A DNA stretch of 64,000 nt from Naganishia liquefaciens (taxonomy: Eukaryota; Basidiomycota; Tremellomycetes; Filobasidiales; Filobasidiaceae). This document shows positions 9,901-19,794 of this stretch, piece after piece. Position 1 is the stretch's first letter, and each line of letters starts with the position of its first letter. The position numbers were made by a program, and so were the translations under genes. The notes beneath the pieces were generated by a model that was not told the origin of the DNA, did not search any database, and worked only from the letters and a program-made list of their open reading frames with translations. Location: NCBI GenBank assembly GCA_013423385.1, contig BLZA01000058.1:1-64000 (forward strand). Direction: 5' to 3'.

Positions 9901-11692
9901 CCGCTTGATCCCATTCCAAGGCGTCGGACTCGGCGGAATGCCGTTCCCGCTGCTGTCAGTCGTCGTGGTCATCGTCGTCACCGTCTCGTCCGAGGGAAAC
10001 GAAGGAAGTTCTGGTGGATGCAATGTCGCTGTATGCAGCGGCGACCCATCCACTACATCTTCTTGCGCCTGGATTCGCGGAAACGCCACACTCGATACCT
10101 CCTCGGCGCGCTGCATCGTATCCATCGCCCATTCCCTGATCCGCCGCTTGACCGAATTCGGGACACCCTCGCTCCCGCCTTGCTCGCCCACTTGCTTTTC
10201 CTCCATCGAATCCTCATTGACACGGGCAGCAGCATCCCCAAACGGCACGAGACCAGACGGACGTTGAATCCTTTTCATTTCCGGCGAGACCCCTTCGCCG
10301 ACGTGTCGCGCACCAAAAGGCGACGCCAGCACCGCGCGTGCCTCGCCCATCATCCGCTGCGAACCCTTGCCGGCATACGCACACGGACTCTTGAGCGCTT
10401 CTCGTGCGCCCAACGCACGCTGGGCGCGCGATGCGCCGCCGCTTGACAACCGGAGCGCGCGAGGCTGTGCGACATACCGACGACTTGGCAGGCCTGACGA
10501 AGAGGGCGGATTGGTGTGAATCGGTGTTGTGCCGCCGTGGAGGTTTGTATGCTGGTATGTCGGTGAGAGTGGGGAGATGGCTTCACGCGCTGGCGAGACG
10601 AGTGGAAAAGGACTTGATTGCGAGTGATGATGCAATGCCGGGAGATCCGTCACGATCGTATGATTCGGGATCAGCGTCGAGCCGAGACGTGATTTCTTGA
10701 TGTCTGGTGATGCGGACGGCGAGGGATCCGGACGATGGTTGCCGTCCGATGTGCGCGATACCTTGGGCGACGTAGAGAGACGGCGTTTTGTCATGTAAAA
10801 ATTAGACAACCGTTGCGACAGCTTATTCCAAGACCCCATATCAGCGCAAATGCCCAAGAACGCACTTGCATCGCGGCGTGCGACTCACCTTTGGGATCTC
10901 AATCTCCTCCTCCTCGACCGTCATCCCGAGCAAACTCCCCGCCCTCTCCCTCGCGCGCTTCCCTTCCTCTCGCTCCCTCCGCGTCCATCCGGGGCTCTTC
11001 CACGGACTCTCCAATCCCGACGCCTGTCTATCGACCGACACCTTGTGCCTTCCCACAACCGATGCTTCCTCCTCTTGAAGATGCCATGGGAATGGTTTCG
11101 GAACGACGGTGAGCTTTGGGACTGGACGACCAGAAGGCGAGAATACCGACGACGCGTCCGGTCCTCCGACGAGGTCTTCTGTGGGAAAGACGAACCCATC
11201 ATTGGATCGCGCCGAGAGCCGTCGTTGCATTGGTGGTGCCGGAGATAGTCGTGTGTGGCTACTTTCCGTTGAACCCCGCGCGAGCAACATTGGTTGATCG
11301 TTCTCATCCACTATCCCCGCATGCCTTGATCCCGTACGCTTTGACGTCCCCTGCTGCGCATTCCATCCTATTCCTCCCATCCCGACATACCGATGACTTC
11401 CAATTACGGATCCGTACGATGAAACAGACGACGACGATGATGTTGGTTCGCACGAGGAAGATACCGCCGATCCGCGCTGTCGCGCATCCAACGCGGGGTT
11501 GACCGATCTTGAAGGAATCCGATCGATGGACAGCGGTGCACCCGAGGGCGCATAGGCAAAGGTCATGATGGGGTGAGGTACTGGCTTTGGACTTGTGGCG
11601 CCGGCGATGTTGCGGTCGTTAAGGCGTGGACGACGGGGAGCTTTGCGGTTGAGGTCGAGGGGTGAGAGTGGCGAGAGGGGTGAAGCGTCCAT
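6908..11692 (-). CDS. wee1: Wee1-type mitosis inhibitor kinase
   Basis: Wee1 phosphorylates Cdk1 on Tyr15 and delays mitosis. The long N-terminal region (about 1000 residues, exons 11692-10900, 10800-8590 and the start of the next) is Ser/Pro-rich, as in fungal Swe1/Wee1. The kinase domain begins with the glycine loop GPIGVGEFSTVWKV and the VAIK-type lysine AVKRG. It continues with the Wee1-type catalytic loop HLDLKPANILI (HLD replaces HRD), DFGLS, and the Wee1 signature EGDREYLSPEML. Small introns interrupt the kinase region, for example near 8545-8590, 8035-8095, 7760-7810 and 7417-7468. A C-terminal extension of about 150 residues follows. The ATG at 11692 is the first in frame. Confidence 0.93.
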
Positions 11693-12166
11693 AGTGCTCA
11701 ATTGGGCGTCTTCTTTCGGTCTTTCCCACGGGATCCTTCAACGACTTGCCATGCTGTGCACGACGACTGTTCAACTTGCGCACGATACGACTGAACTCTA
11801 CCGACAAACGACACGGGGGCGACACTGTATGAAGTCGGCAGTCACCCTACCCTCTCCCTCTCTCGTTTGTTTTGTTTTGTTTACCTCGCAATGAGCCGCC
11901 GTCGCGTGGCCGAAGCGTGGCTGGTTTGCTTCCGCAGGCGTACGTAAGGCGCGCCACGGGGGCTTATTCTAGGGCTTAGTCGCGGTCAGGGAAGACGGAA
12001 GGGGACAGCGCAGACTCGCTCAAAGGGGCATGCCACGTCCCAGAGTACAAGTACGGGCTTTCAGTCACGGATCCTGACAAAGTGGATGTCCGGCATCCAT
12101 TCCTGCAATCCATCTGAAGAGCCTCGTACATTTTTATCCCCAAGGCAGCGTCAACGTGCCCATTCC
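11693..12166. other. Spacer upstream of wee1 and downstream of GH18
   Basis: No gene is supported. It contains the wee1 5' flank, with a short TTTTG-type run near 11865-11882, and the GH18 3' flank. Confidence 0.4.
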
Positions 12167-14482
12167 TCATCCCATAATAGCCTTGGCCGCCGCCGGCCCA
12201 TCCTGAACATTCCACTGCCAAAACATGAACCCGCCATTCCACCCCTTTGCCCTCCCTCGCTTCAAACACCCGCTAAACACCTCGGGCGACATGTACCCAT
12301 TGTTTGCGTCTTTCGGGCGCGCGGGTTTGCCGATGACGATCTGCTCGGGCTTGAGCTTGAGGACGGTTTGCAGTTCGGTTACGGTCGTTCCCGCGTTGGT
12401 GGCGCCAAAGATGCTCTCGCACGTCGTGTATGCCGAGGCGCCTTGGTTGTAGTATTGGATCTGCCCGGGCCAAAAAAAGTAGCGTCAATGTCTGCCAGCA
12501 GAGGGTCCCCCCGGTGGGAAGCAAACTCACGTTGTAAAAATCGATTCCCGTGCCGACTTTTTCGTGCACCGTTCGGTATCCTCCGGCCCATCGGTCCGTC
12601 GTATCGAACCAAGGCGCCTGGGGTGCATGACTGATGAGATACGGAGAAGGCAACGCCGTTCTCAGAGCAGTTTGGAGTTCTGCCGGACGAGTCGGTCAGC
12701 TCACTATTCACATATCTTTCCGCCTTGAACGCTACGTACCAATAACCCATGCAATAGACGCCGCCGTCATTTGATCTTCGAAATCAACATCCACGCCGTC
12801 CAAGTCATAGTCCTTGACAAACTTGGCAAGTGCCGCCGCCACAGTCGCCGCTTTGGCCTTTTGAGCCACCTCGGGATCTACCACGCCCTCGCAAGTTTAA
12901 CGACAACCACTGTATTTCACTAGGAGACGTGCTTACCCGTCGCGCCAAACGCCGACACCATCACCGACACCCCAGCGGCCTTATACTCTGCCTTGAGCTT
13001 CTTCCTTTTTGCCGCCTCCATCTCACTCCACACCTGCGCCTTATCAATCGGTCCCATCGTCCCTGCACCCGCCTTCCCCTCCGGCCGTGTCACCATAAAG
13101 AACGAAAACAACAGCCGGTTGTAACCCTTCAAATTACCCGGTAGGGGCAAGGGGTCAGGGTCCGCACCGGCAAGAACGTTCCAGTCAATATACGTCACCC
13201 GATGCTTCATTTTTGCGGCCTCGGGGTTGATTTCCCAGTTCAACTCCAGCGGAGCAGAAGGGGGGGCCTGTCCAGGACCGTGCGTGGGAGGTTCCTCAAG
13301 CGGCGTCTTGGGGACTTCGGGAGATCCAGACGTTTCGTCAACGCCAGTCTGCTTCGGCGCTTGGCTAGTTTTAGTGGCTTCGTTCGCCGTGGTTCCGGTC
13401 GCCACGCCGGCAAAGGTTGCAAGGGTTCCACTGGCGGTTTCTTCGCTGCTAGGTCGCCTATTCGGAGGTACAGACTCGAGAGGCGTCGTGGGGACATCAG
13501 GAGAACCGGAAGTATCCTCGACGCCCACGCCTGTCTGTGTTGGGGCTTGACCGGTCCTGGTGGATTCGGTCGTCGTGGTACCAGTCGTCTCGGCTGTTGC
13601 GGGCATTCCTTGCGAATCGGTTGTCTTGATGGATGCTCCAGTCTCTGTGGCAGTTGCCTGGGTCGTAGATGGAGTTTCATCGACTTTGATTGCAGGATCA
13701 ACGGGTGATTCTTCTCCTACGGGGGGGAAACCTCGGTCTTATGGGTGGGGACTTCAAGCACGAGAGGACTCTCTGCGTTGGTTTCCTTCGCTGAAGGAAT
13801 TGGAGGCGTAGGGATTTTCGCGACCTCGGGCTCGGATGAGTCATCCGGAGGTCCCGTGGTATCTTCACCCGACGGTACCTTCGGTGTCTTGTCAGGCTCA
13901 TCAGCTGAAGGACTTTCTGCTGGTGTGTTGGTAACTTCCGGCACTGTAGTGTGATCTGGAGGGACATCAGTCGTCGTCGAAGCAAGGGTCAGTTCGCCAC
14001 CGGTCTCTTCCGCAGAAGTGTTCTCGGGAAGCGTCACAGCGGGCGCTCCGGGCGTCGCGGTGTCTTCGGGAGGCGTAGCCGACGGGGTCCCTGACGCTGC
14101 GATGGTATTCTCAGGACCGGTGACAGTCGGAGACGAATTCTCTGCCAGCGGTGTCGCAGACGTGGGAAAACACCCAAACATCTCCCCTTGCTGACTGCAT
14201 GGTGTCGCCTCTGGGCAAGTAGCGAGCTTTTGCCACGCGCCGAAAACACAACCTGCAGAACACGGTTGTCAGGATTCTGCATGGAAGCATTGGAAAAGAC
14301 AGAGACATACGCTGCAGGTCATTTCCGACGCACTGCCAGCCGCCCTGCGTACAACCAGCGGCAGGGGTATCCGCCCGACGTGGAAAGTCCATCAAGGACC
14401 TGCGTTGTCTGTGCGTGGGAAGTGCCGAGGTAGTATGAGCGGTGGCAAGGCAAAATAGCAGAGAGACGAGAATGCGTTTCAT
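12167..14482 (-). CDS. Secreted GH18 (chitinase-type) protein with Cys-rich N-terminal module
   Basis: A signal peptide (MKRILVSLLFCLATAHTTSA) is followed by a small Cys-rich module, CTQGGWQCVGNDLQ...CVFGAWQKLATCPE...GEMFGCF, spanning an intron near 14255-14310. A Thr/Pro/Ser linker of over 250 residues follows, with a duplicated segment (DTSGSPDVPTTPLE and DETSGSPEVPKTPLE). The GH18 barrel begins around HRVTYIDWNVLAG and carries the catalytic DxxDxDxE as LDGVDVDFED. A later strand reads IQYYNQGASAY, and the protein ends near GGFMFWQWNVQDG. GH18 enzymes cut chitin or related N-acetylglucosamine chains, so cell-wall remodelling is likely. The N-terminal module may bind polysaccharide; that is inference. 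Confidence 0.85.
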
Positions 14483-15683
14483 GGAGAAACTTTTGTGATG
14501 CCTTGCTACGGAAGTTATACGAAGTTTGCTCGATGACTCGTGAGGGTTCCGTTTGCCGCAGCTAAGAGGTATCAGTTATCATTCATCTTTTCCGACCAGT
14601 CGGAAAGTTGACGAGAGAGTCGAAAAGTGACTCGCTTGATGAAGCCAGCTTGAAGAGACATCTAGCCGCCTTTTATAGCTGCCTCTTAATCTGTCGGCAC
14701 ACACCACATGTGTGGACTTGTCAATGATCATCAAGGAGAGCATGCCTTCCGTTGTCATTCGATACTCACAAGTGACGAATTACGAGGTTCCGTTATCAGC
14801 GCAAACACGGGGTTGTAGCCATTCCTTTCGAATCCTGAAAGTCGCGAGTGCCCGTTGCTCTGCGGAACCCCAGGAAGAAAGGGCCTCGAACTATTTCTGG
14901 ATAATGGGTCGGAATTTCCCTTTACGGTCTAACGTTTGCGTATCAAGCAAGGTCGGCCGATTGATCACGACCGCCTGATGTGCGCGCTGGGCAGACTCGA
15001 TTTCAAAAAGACTCCCGGACAGCGCTCGATGTACATTATCTCATTAAAGCAGCCGCGCGATGCCAATCCGTAAGCTCAACTCGAGGGATTAATCGGTGGT
15101 TGCGCTGCTTGACCTCGCGCGACCGAAAGGGGCGAGGTATGCGAATATCTCATGTGGTCTGCGGCAACGCTGCCGTCCCAGGATTCTCCTTATTTCGGGA
15201 TCGAGGTTTGCTTGAGCGACCTTTGGAAGTGATGGAGACTTGAGCTATCCTTGAGGTGGCTGCCTGCCGTCATCGAGACGGAGACGGCCGATTGTATTCA
15301 TATCCTGGGTCACAGATTACCGAGGTAATTACGGGAAACCTGCATTCAGAACCCATGCTGACCGCCACATCATGCGACACTTCATCTCGAGATTCTAGCA
15401 ACGGGCACGCTGACGCGAACTCCACAGCGTACGATGATGCGTTGACGACGACAGTGAGAACAGGCTCTCCTGGACCCGTTGGTCGCACGGTGCAAGACGA
15501 ACGAGGCGAAATTCGTTCCCGGCTTTCGGCTTTCGGCGGCCGAGTCTAGTCTGAGCGAGCGAGTCTCGCCCCCTCTGATCGCACAGGAAACGGTTCGCGG
15601 CTTCAACCGTCGACTTTCGATGAGATAGATCTCTCGTGCTCTTTCCCCACTCACGGGCCTTGATCCCATGTCGACACCACGGA
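14483..15683. promoter_or_regulatory. Divergent intergenic region, GH18 / OXLD1-like
   Basis: This 1.2-kb region separates two divergent genes. No ORF in it shows family similarity or plausible splicing. It probably holds both promoters. I did not see an RNA gene. Confidence 0.45.
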
Positions 15684-16466
15684 ATGAACACGCTTCGATG
15701 TATCCCTCGTCATTCCTCCCTCGTCTCGCGCGCAAGATTGTTCACGACGAGCGCGCACCATGACCGTGACTTGACGGCGAAATACCGGTACCGTCCCCCG
15801 CCCGTCGCCGGACAGGATGAATACGTCACGGCGTCGACGATACCCGTCACGGGGAGCTTTCAGCATGTTCCGCCACCCTCGGAAGCTGGAGTGAACACAA
15901 CCGATACGGCTGCGGATGCGCCGATAGGTGGGAGAAAGGCGACGCCGTTGCCGGCGATGCAGCCGCTTCATCCGGAACCCGTAAAAGGCGTCAAGCCGCG
16001 AAGCGAAGAGATTCGTGTTGCGGGTGTTGTGATTCCGCCAAAGCCTCATCCTCCAGGATCAGACGGTATGTCTCGCCCTTTCCATCGGAAATCGTGCAAT
16101 GCTCATCTCGATTCCCAGAATGCTGCATGTCAGGTTGCGTTGTACGTCAGCCTCTACATCCTGTCTCCACCTTTCACTCATCCCTCTGCTGCTCAGAACT
16201 GCGTCTACACGCTCTACGCCGACGACCTCCTCGCCTACAACGAATCCATCTCCCACGCGCTCTCTGCGCTTCGCGCATTCAACATTCCCAAAACCGAATG
16301 GCCCACCGAGGTCCGTGCGTTTGCAGACAAGGGTCAAACGGGTGATGCGTCGGCGGCGGCGTTTGGCTCAAAGAGGGAAGAAAAGGCGGGCACGGTGACG
16401 CGGGAAACGATCATGCGGGATGTGTTGGAGGATGTGGATCCGGCGCTGAGGGCTTTCCTCGAGTGA
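15684..16466 (+). CDS. Mitochondrial oxidoreductase-like (OXLD1-type) protein
   Basis: Three exons are inferred: 15684-16065, 16119-16141 (23 nt) and 16197-16466. The N-terminus, MNTLRCIPRHSSLVSRARLF, is basic and hydroxylated, a likely mitochondrial leader. Spliced together, the centre reads PPKPHPPGSDECCMSGC followed by VNCVYTLYADDLLAYN. This matches the Pro-rich plus CC..GC..C signature of the oxidoreductase-like domain found in OXLD1. The four Cys come from exons 2 and 3, so the small exon is essential. Family members are mitochondrial but their biochemical role is poorly known. The C-terminus (TRETIMRDVLEDVDPALRAFLE) is helical. Confidence 0.8.
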   Translation: MNTLRCIPRHSSLVSRARLFTTSAHHDRDLTAKYRYRPPPVAGQDEYVTASTIPVTGSFQHVPPPSEAGVNTTDTAADAPIGGRKATPLPAMQPLHPEPVKGVKPRSEEIRVAGVVIPPKPHPPGSDGMSRPFHRKSCNAHLDSQNAACQVALYVSLYILSPPFTHPSAAQNCVYTLYADDLLAYNESISHALSALRAFNIPKTEWPTEVRAFADKGQTGDASAAAFGSKREEKAGTVTRETIMRDVLEDVDPALRAFLE

Positions 16467-17187
16467 GTGCGCGCGTGTCTTTTCTGTTCGATGCGGTCGG
16501 GACCTGTCTGTGGCAGTCAAGAGCCGAAGGGATCACGGGCTCGTCGTTGTGCGCTGTGACCAAGTACACCGCTACACTGCCCACCTTGAGCCGCACCACA
16601 TCCATCGGACGAATCTCCATGCGCTGCGTTGCTCGGATGCTGATCGACCGTTCCGCCAGACTCGAGAACAAGATCAAAGCACGGCATTGAGCTCGGCCGA
16701 CACCTTGAGAAAGACACCGGACCAATGTCGACCGCAAACTCGGTTTCCGAGGACCGGCATCTGGTTCGTGAACCTTTGCGGCGACCCCGTACGCCTGTGC
16801 GCGCGCGTCGCCTGAATGCCCTGAGACGACGCGCCCCTCGCGGGCACCGTTGCTCATCGGCTTGTCCACAGCCACGCGCCACGCAATTGGCGACATGTTC
16901 ATCATCGTCACAGTGGGGGTCGAACGATCACCGCCATCCAAGCGGCACGCGATATGCTAGCAGGACCGACGGCCAAATGAAGCTCCATCCGAGCAATTCT
17001 AGCCCCGGCATCTCCCTCGGATGCCGAGCTCGGCAAACACACGTCTTTGTATCGCGAGCCGTGATGTATACCATGCATTAAAACTCGATACAGTCTTCCG
17101 TATTATGACATCTTTCACGCTCTTCGTGGTCCCGGTAAACCGTCGTATGAGCTCTTCTCATCCCGCACCGCGCCATTGTCCTTCACA
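16467..17187. other. Convergent spacer without a supported gene
   Basis: This 0.7-kb, GC-rich region lies between the OXLD1-like stop and the arginase stop. A minus-strand frame of about 530 nt (16411-16941) and an overlapping frame in another phase are open. Neither shows a recognisable domain or consistent splice sites, so none is called. Confidence 0.4.
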
Positions 17188-18821
17188 TCACAGCAACGTC
17201 TCCCCTAGCGCCGCCCTCGTCAAGGAACACCCAACGGCGACCGTCTGCTCGACGAGCTTGTCATCCCCGAGCGTCGGGTTAACCTCCTGTAATCCGCATC
17301 ACCGTCAGCGCACATTTTCCGGAGCACCGAGAGGCGGGACTGACCATGATATCCAACGCGACAAGGCATCCCGTCTCGGCGACGGCTTCACAGATGTAGT
17401 GGCCCTCACGGAACGTCAAGCCGCCACGAACGGGCGTTCCAGTACCTGTGGCGCAGGCGGGTTAAGCATCATCATCTCGCCCATATCTCACCCCGGCCCC
17501 GCCCGAGGAGGAGGAAACTCACTGCCGGCCACGGTCGGATCCGTCGCATCCACATCAAAGCTCAAATGCACCGGTCTCTCCCCGCGCGGGTTCACATGCT
17601 CGAGCGCCATCTTGACGCACGCGCCAATCCCGTGCTTGTCGACGTCGTGCATGGTGAAACACTTGATGTTGTTTTCCCTCAGGATGCGTTTTTCCGCGGG
17701 ATCGACGTCGCGGAGGCCGATATAGACGCTGCGGGCGCGAAGAGGGGGCCGGGGGCGCAGGAAGGGCGGGCAGGCAGGGGGGCGATTTGAGAGATATGGG
17801 GAACCGAGGGGGTTTGCAGGGTGACATGGCAAGGTATTCGATTAGTAACCATTTTGGTACTCGCTTGGCGGCAGGGGGCGTTCTAGTACCATGACTCACA
17901 GCCTATCCGGACGCAGACACGGCTTGACCCATCCCTTGAACGGCTCGACATCCGTCCCTTGCAGGCCCAACAAGAACGACACGGGGCATCCATGCAAGTT
18001 GCCGGTGGTGGTCGTCAGCGGGGTGTTGATATCCGCGTGGGCGTCGATCTGGCGGGGATGACGGTCAGTTGAGTGTGTCGGAGGGATGGCGCAGGACGTA
18101 CCCAGAGGACACAAGCGTCCGGGTGCTTGCTCATTGTTCCTGCTATACTGCCGAGCGCCTGCCGTGCGGGGGGGAACGCGCATGAGCTTGCGGTACCGGT
18201 CGAAACAGGCAAAAAAAAAAAAAAAAAAAAGAGTCGATCTTACGAGACTATGATCCCCTCCGACTGTCACTGGCAACTCTCCCCTCGCCGCATGCTCTGC
18301 GACAACTTTTGCAAGCCTCTCACACACCTCGCTCACCACCCTCGCATTCCGCATCTTGCCCTCGCCCGTCTCGTGCTCACGCGCCTCTTGCACCGACGCA
18401 CGCGGGATATCGGCAAACGGCGCGGCACCATCGTACGTGACGTTCCATCCGAGGGATTTAATCTGGTCGAGGAGACCGGATTGGACGAGTGCGTTCGGGC
18501 CGAGGTCGACGCCTGGGCGGGCCTGGCCGGCGCTTTAACAGTTGTCAGCTCTTGTCCCCGGAACGACGAAACAAGCACACAGGGGACATACCTGAATGGA
18601 CATCCAACGACCTATGAGCGAATACCCATAAGCCCGTGCCCCAATCCTTGCCAACCCGCAACGCGACTCACTGCAACCGTCGGCGGGTCCTTTAAAAACT
18701 TGTGCGTATACGTCGGCCTCGCCTGCACCTCTGCCAACCCGGCGCCTCGCATCCGCCTCACCGAGGTACTCAACGTCCGCGTCCCCGGCGTCCGTGTGAT
18801 GCGTCGTACGATAAATGACAT
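17188..18821 (-). CDS. CAR1: Arginase with a mitochondrial leader
   Basis: Arginase hydrolyses arginine to ornithine and urea. The N-terminus, [20 protein letters not shown], is Arg/Ser/Thr-rich without acidic residues, a good mitochondrial leader. Exon 1 (18821-18672, 50 codons) ends at [11 protein letters not shown] 20-nt exon (18611-18592) supplies VVGCPFS, and the next opens at 18532 with [16 protein letters not shown]. The metal-binding motifs are GGDHS, DAHAD and SFDVDATDP, all intact. [15 protein letters not shown] and the tail EVNPTLGDD also match the family. One intron contains a run of 20 T (A on the + strand, 18211-18230). It is divergent from the C1-THF synthase gene. A matrix location is inferred from the leader only. 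Confidence 0.92.
18592..18611 (-). other. 20-nt microexon of arginase
   Basis: This exon joins TVA to AGQARPG through VVGCPFS, the conserved arginase N-terminal strand. The flanking introns are 18612-18671 (GTGAGT to CATAG) and 18533-18591 (GTATGT to AAAG). Confidence 0.8.
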
Positions 18822-19794
18822 GCTGGTATACCGCGACGAGAGCAACCCCCGAGGATGTCCCCCGTCATCCCTTGCCCCTTTGACGTATATACCTCGTACC
18901 GCCCCCGCTTGTCCGATTCCTTTTGTGTCTCAGAGCGGGACGCGCGGGAGACGCGGTCATCGCGGTCTCTCGCGCGGCGGCCGGGGGCGGACGGGTGGGC
19001 AAGGGGGCAAGGCATTTCCCGTTGGGCCAAGGCAGAGTGGCAACGCCCGGAACGCATCGGCTGGCTGGCGAGTTGTATACATGTTCGCGGGAATGCAAAG
19101 AGGTGTCGCCAACGCCAAAAGTCGCGGAATCCTCGGCCAGAACGACGCCGGGCCGGAGCAGAGTCGCGATCATCGGGTAGGCGCCTATTCATTCCGGTTT
19201 GCAAACACTTTGCAAACTGCGCGAATGCCAATGGCATACTTTACAGACATCTCTCCCCTTGTTGATATACCTCTTACCCGTTCGCATCCGTTTGCGCGCG
19301 AGTGCGGTGGGTAATCGAATGCACACAAGTCGCGCGCGATTCTGATAGCCAAAACGCGGGTTGCATGGGAGTCGCGACGCGACGCTCGAGGAGGTATATA
19401 TTTCGTTTACAAACCGTTGCAATCCTGCAAACACACTTTCATACTCTGTAAACACATCTAGGAATCCGATGATATGCCTCTCACCCGTTCGCGTCCGTTC
19501 GCGGGCATGCCAGAGGTGGTGCGACCGCGAAATCGTGAATAGACATCTGTGTATTCCATCATGTACCCCTCGCCCGTTCTCCCTCGGTGGACGCGCGCCC
19601 TGGATTCACGTGACGCCCCGCTTACCTAATGCGTTCCTCGTCTGCCCCGAAAGCCCCGGGAGGACGAAAATTGGAAATCGCGCGGGCGCGGGTTAGACAA
19701 GACGAGCGCTGGCCAGCGTGGGTCGACCCGGGGACACCAAGAGAGCGTGCAAGGGTTAGTGCCATCCCCCCCGCCCGTCTGTCGTGGTTTCACC
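18822..19794. promoter_or_regulatory. Bidirectional arginase / C1-THF synthase promoter with degenerate repeats
   Basis: This 973-bp divergent spacer contains two clear copies of a segment spaced 207 bp apart. GATATACCTCTTACCCGTTC (from 19264) matches GATATGCCTCTCACCCGTTC (from 19471), both followed by GC(A/G)TCCGTT. Weaker copies lie near 18884 and 19560. TTTGCAAACAC-like words precede the two main copies. No ORF here is convincing. The repeats may be regulatory or a decayed duplication. Confidence 0.6.

Noticed and set aside
16411-16941. Minus-strand open frame of about 530 nt between the OXLD1-like and arginase genes
   Set aside because: It overlaps the OXLD1-like 3' end, shows no domain, and an alternative phase is equally open; this is expected in GC-rich DNA.
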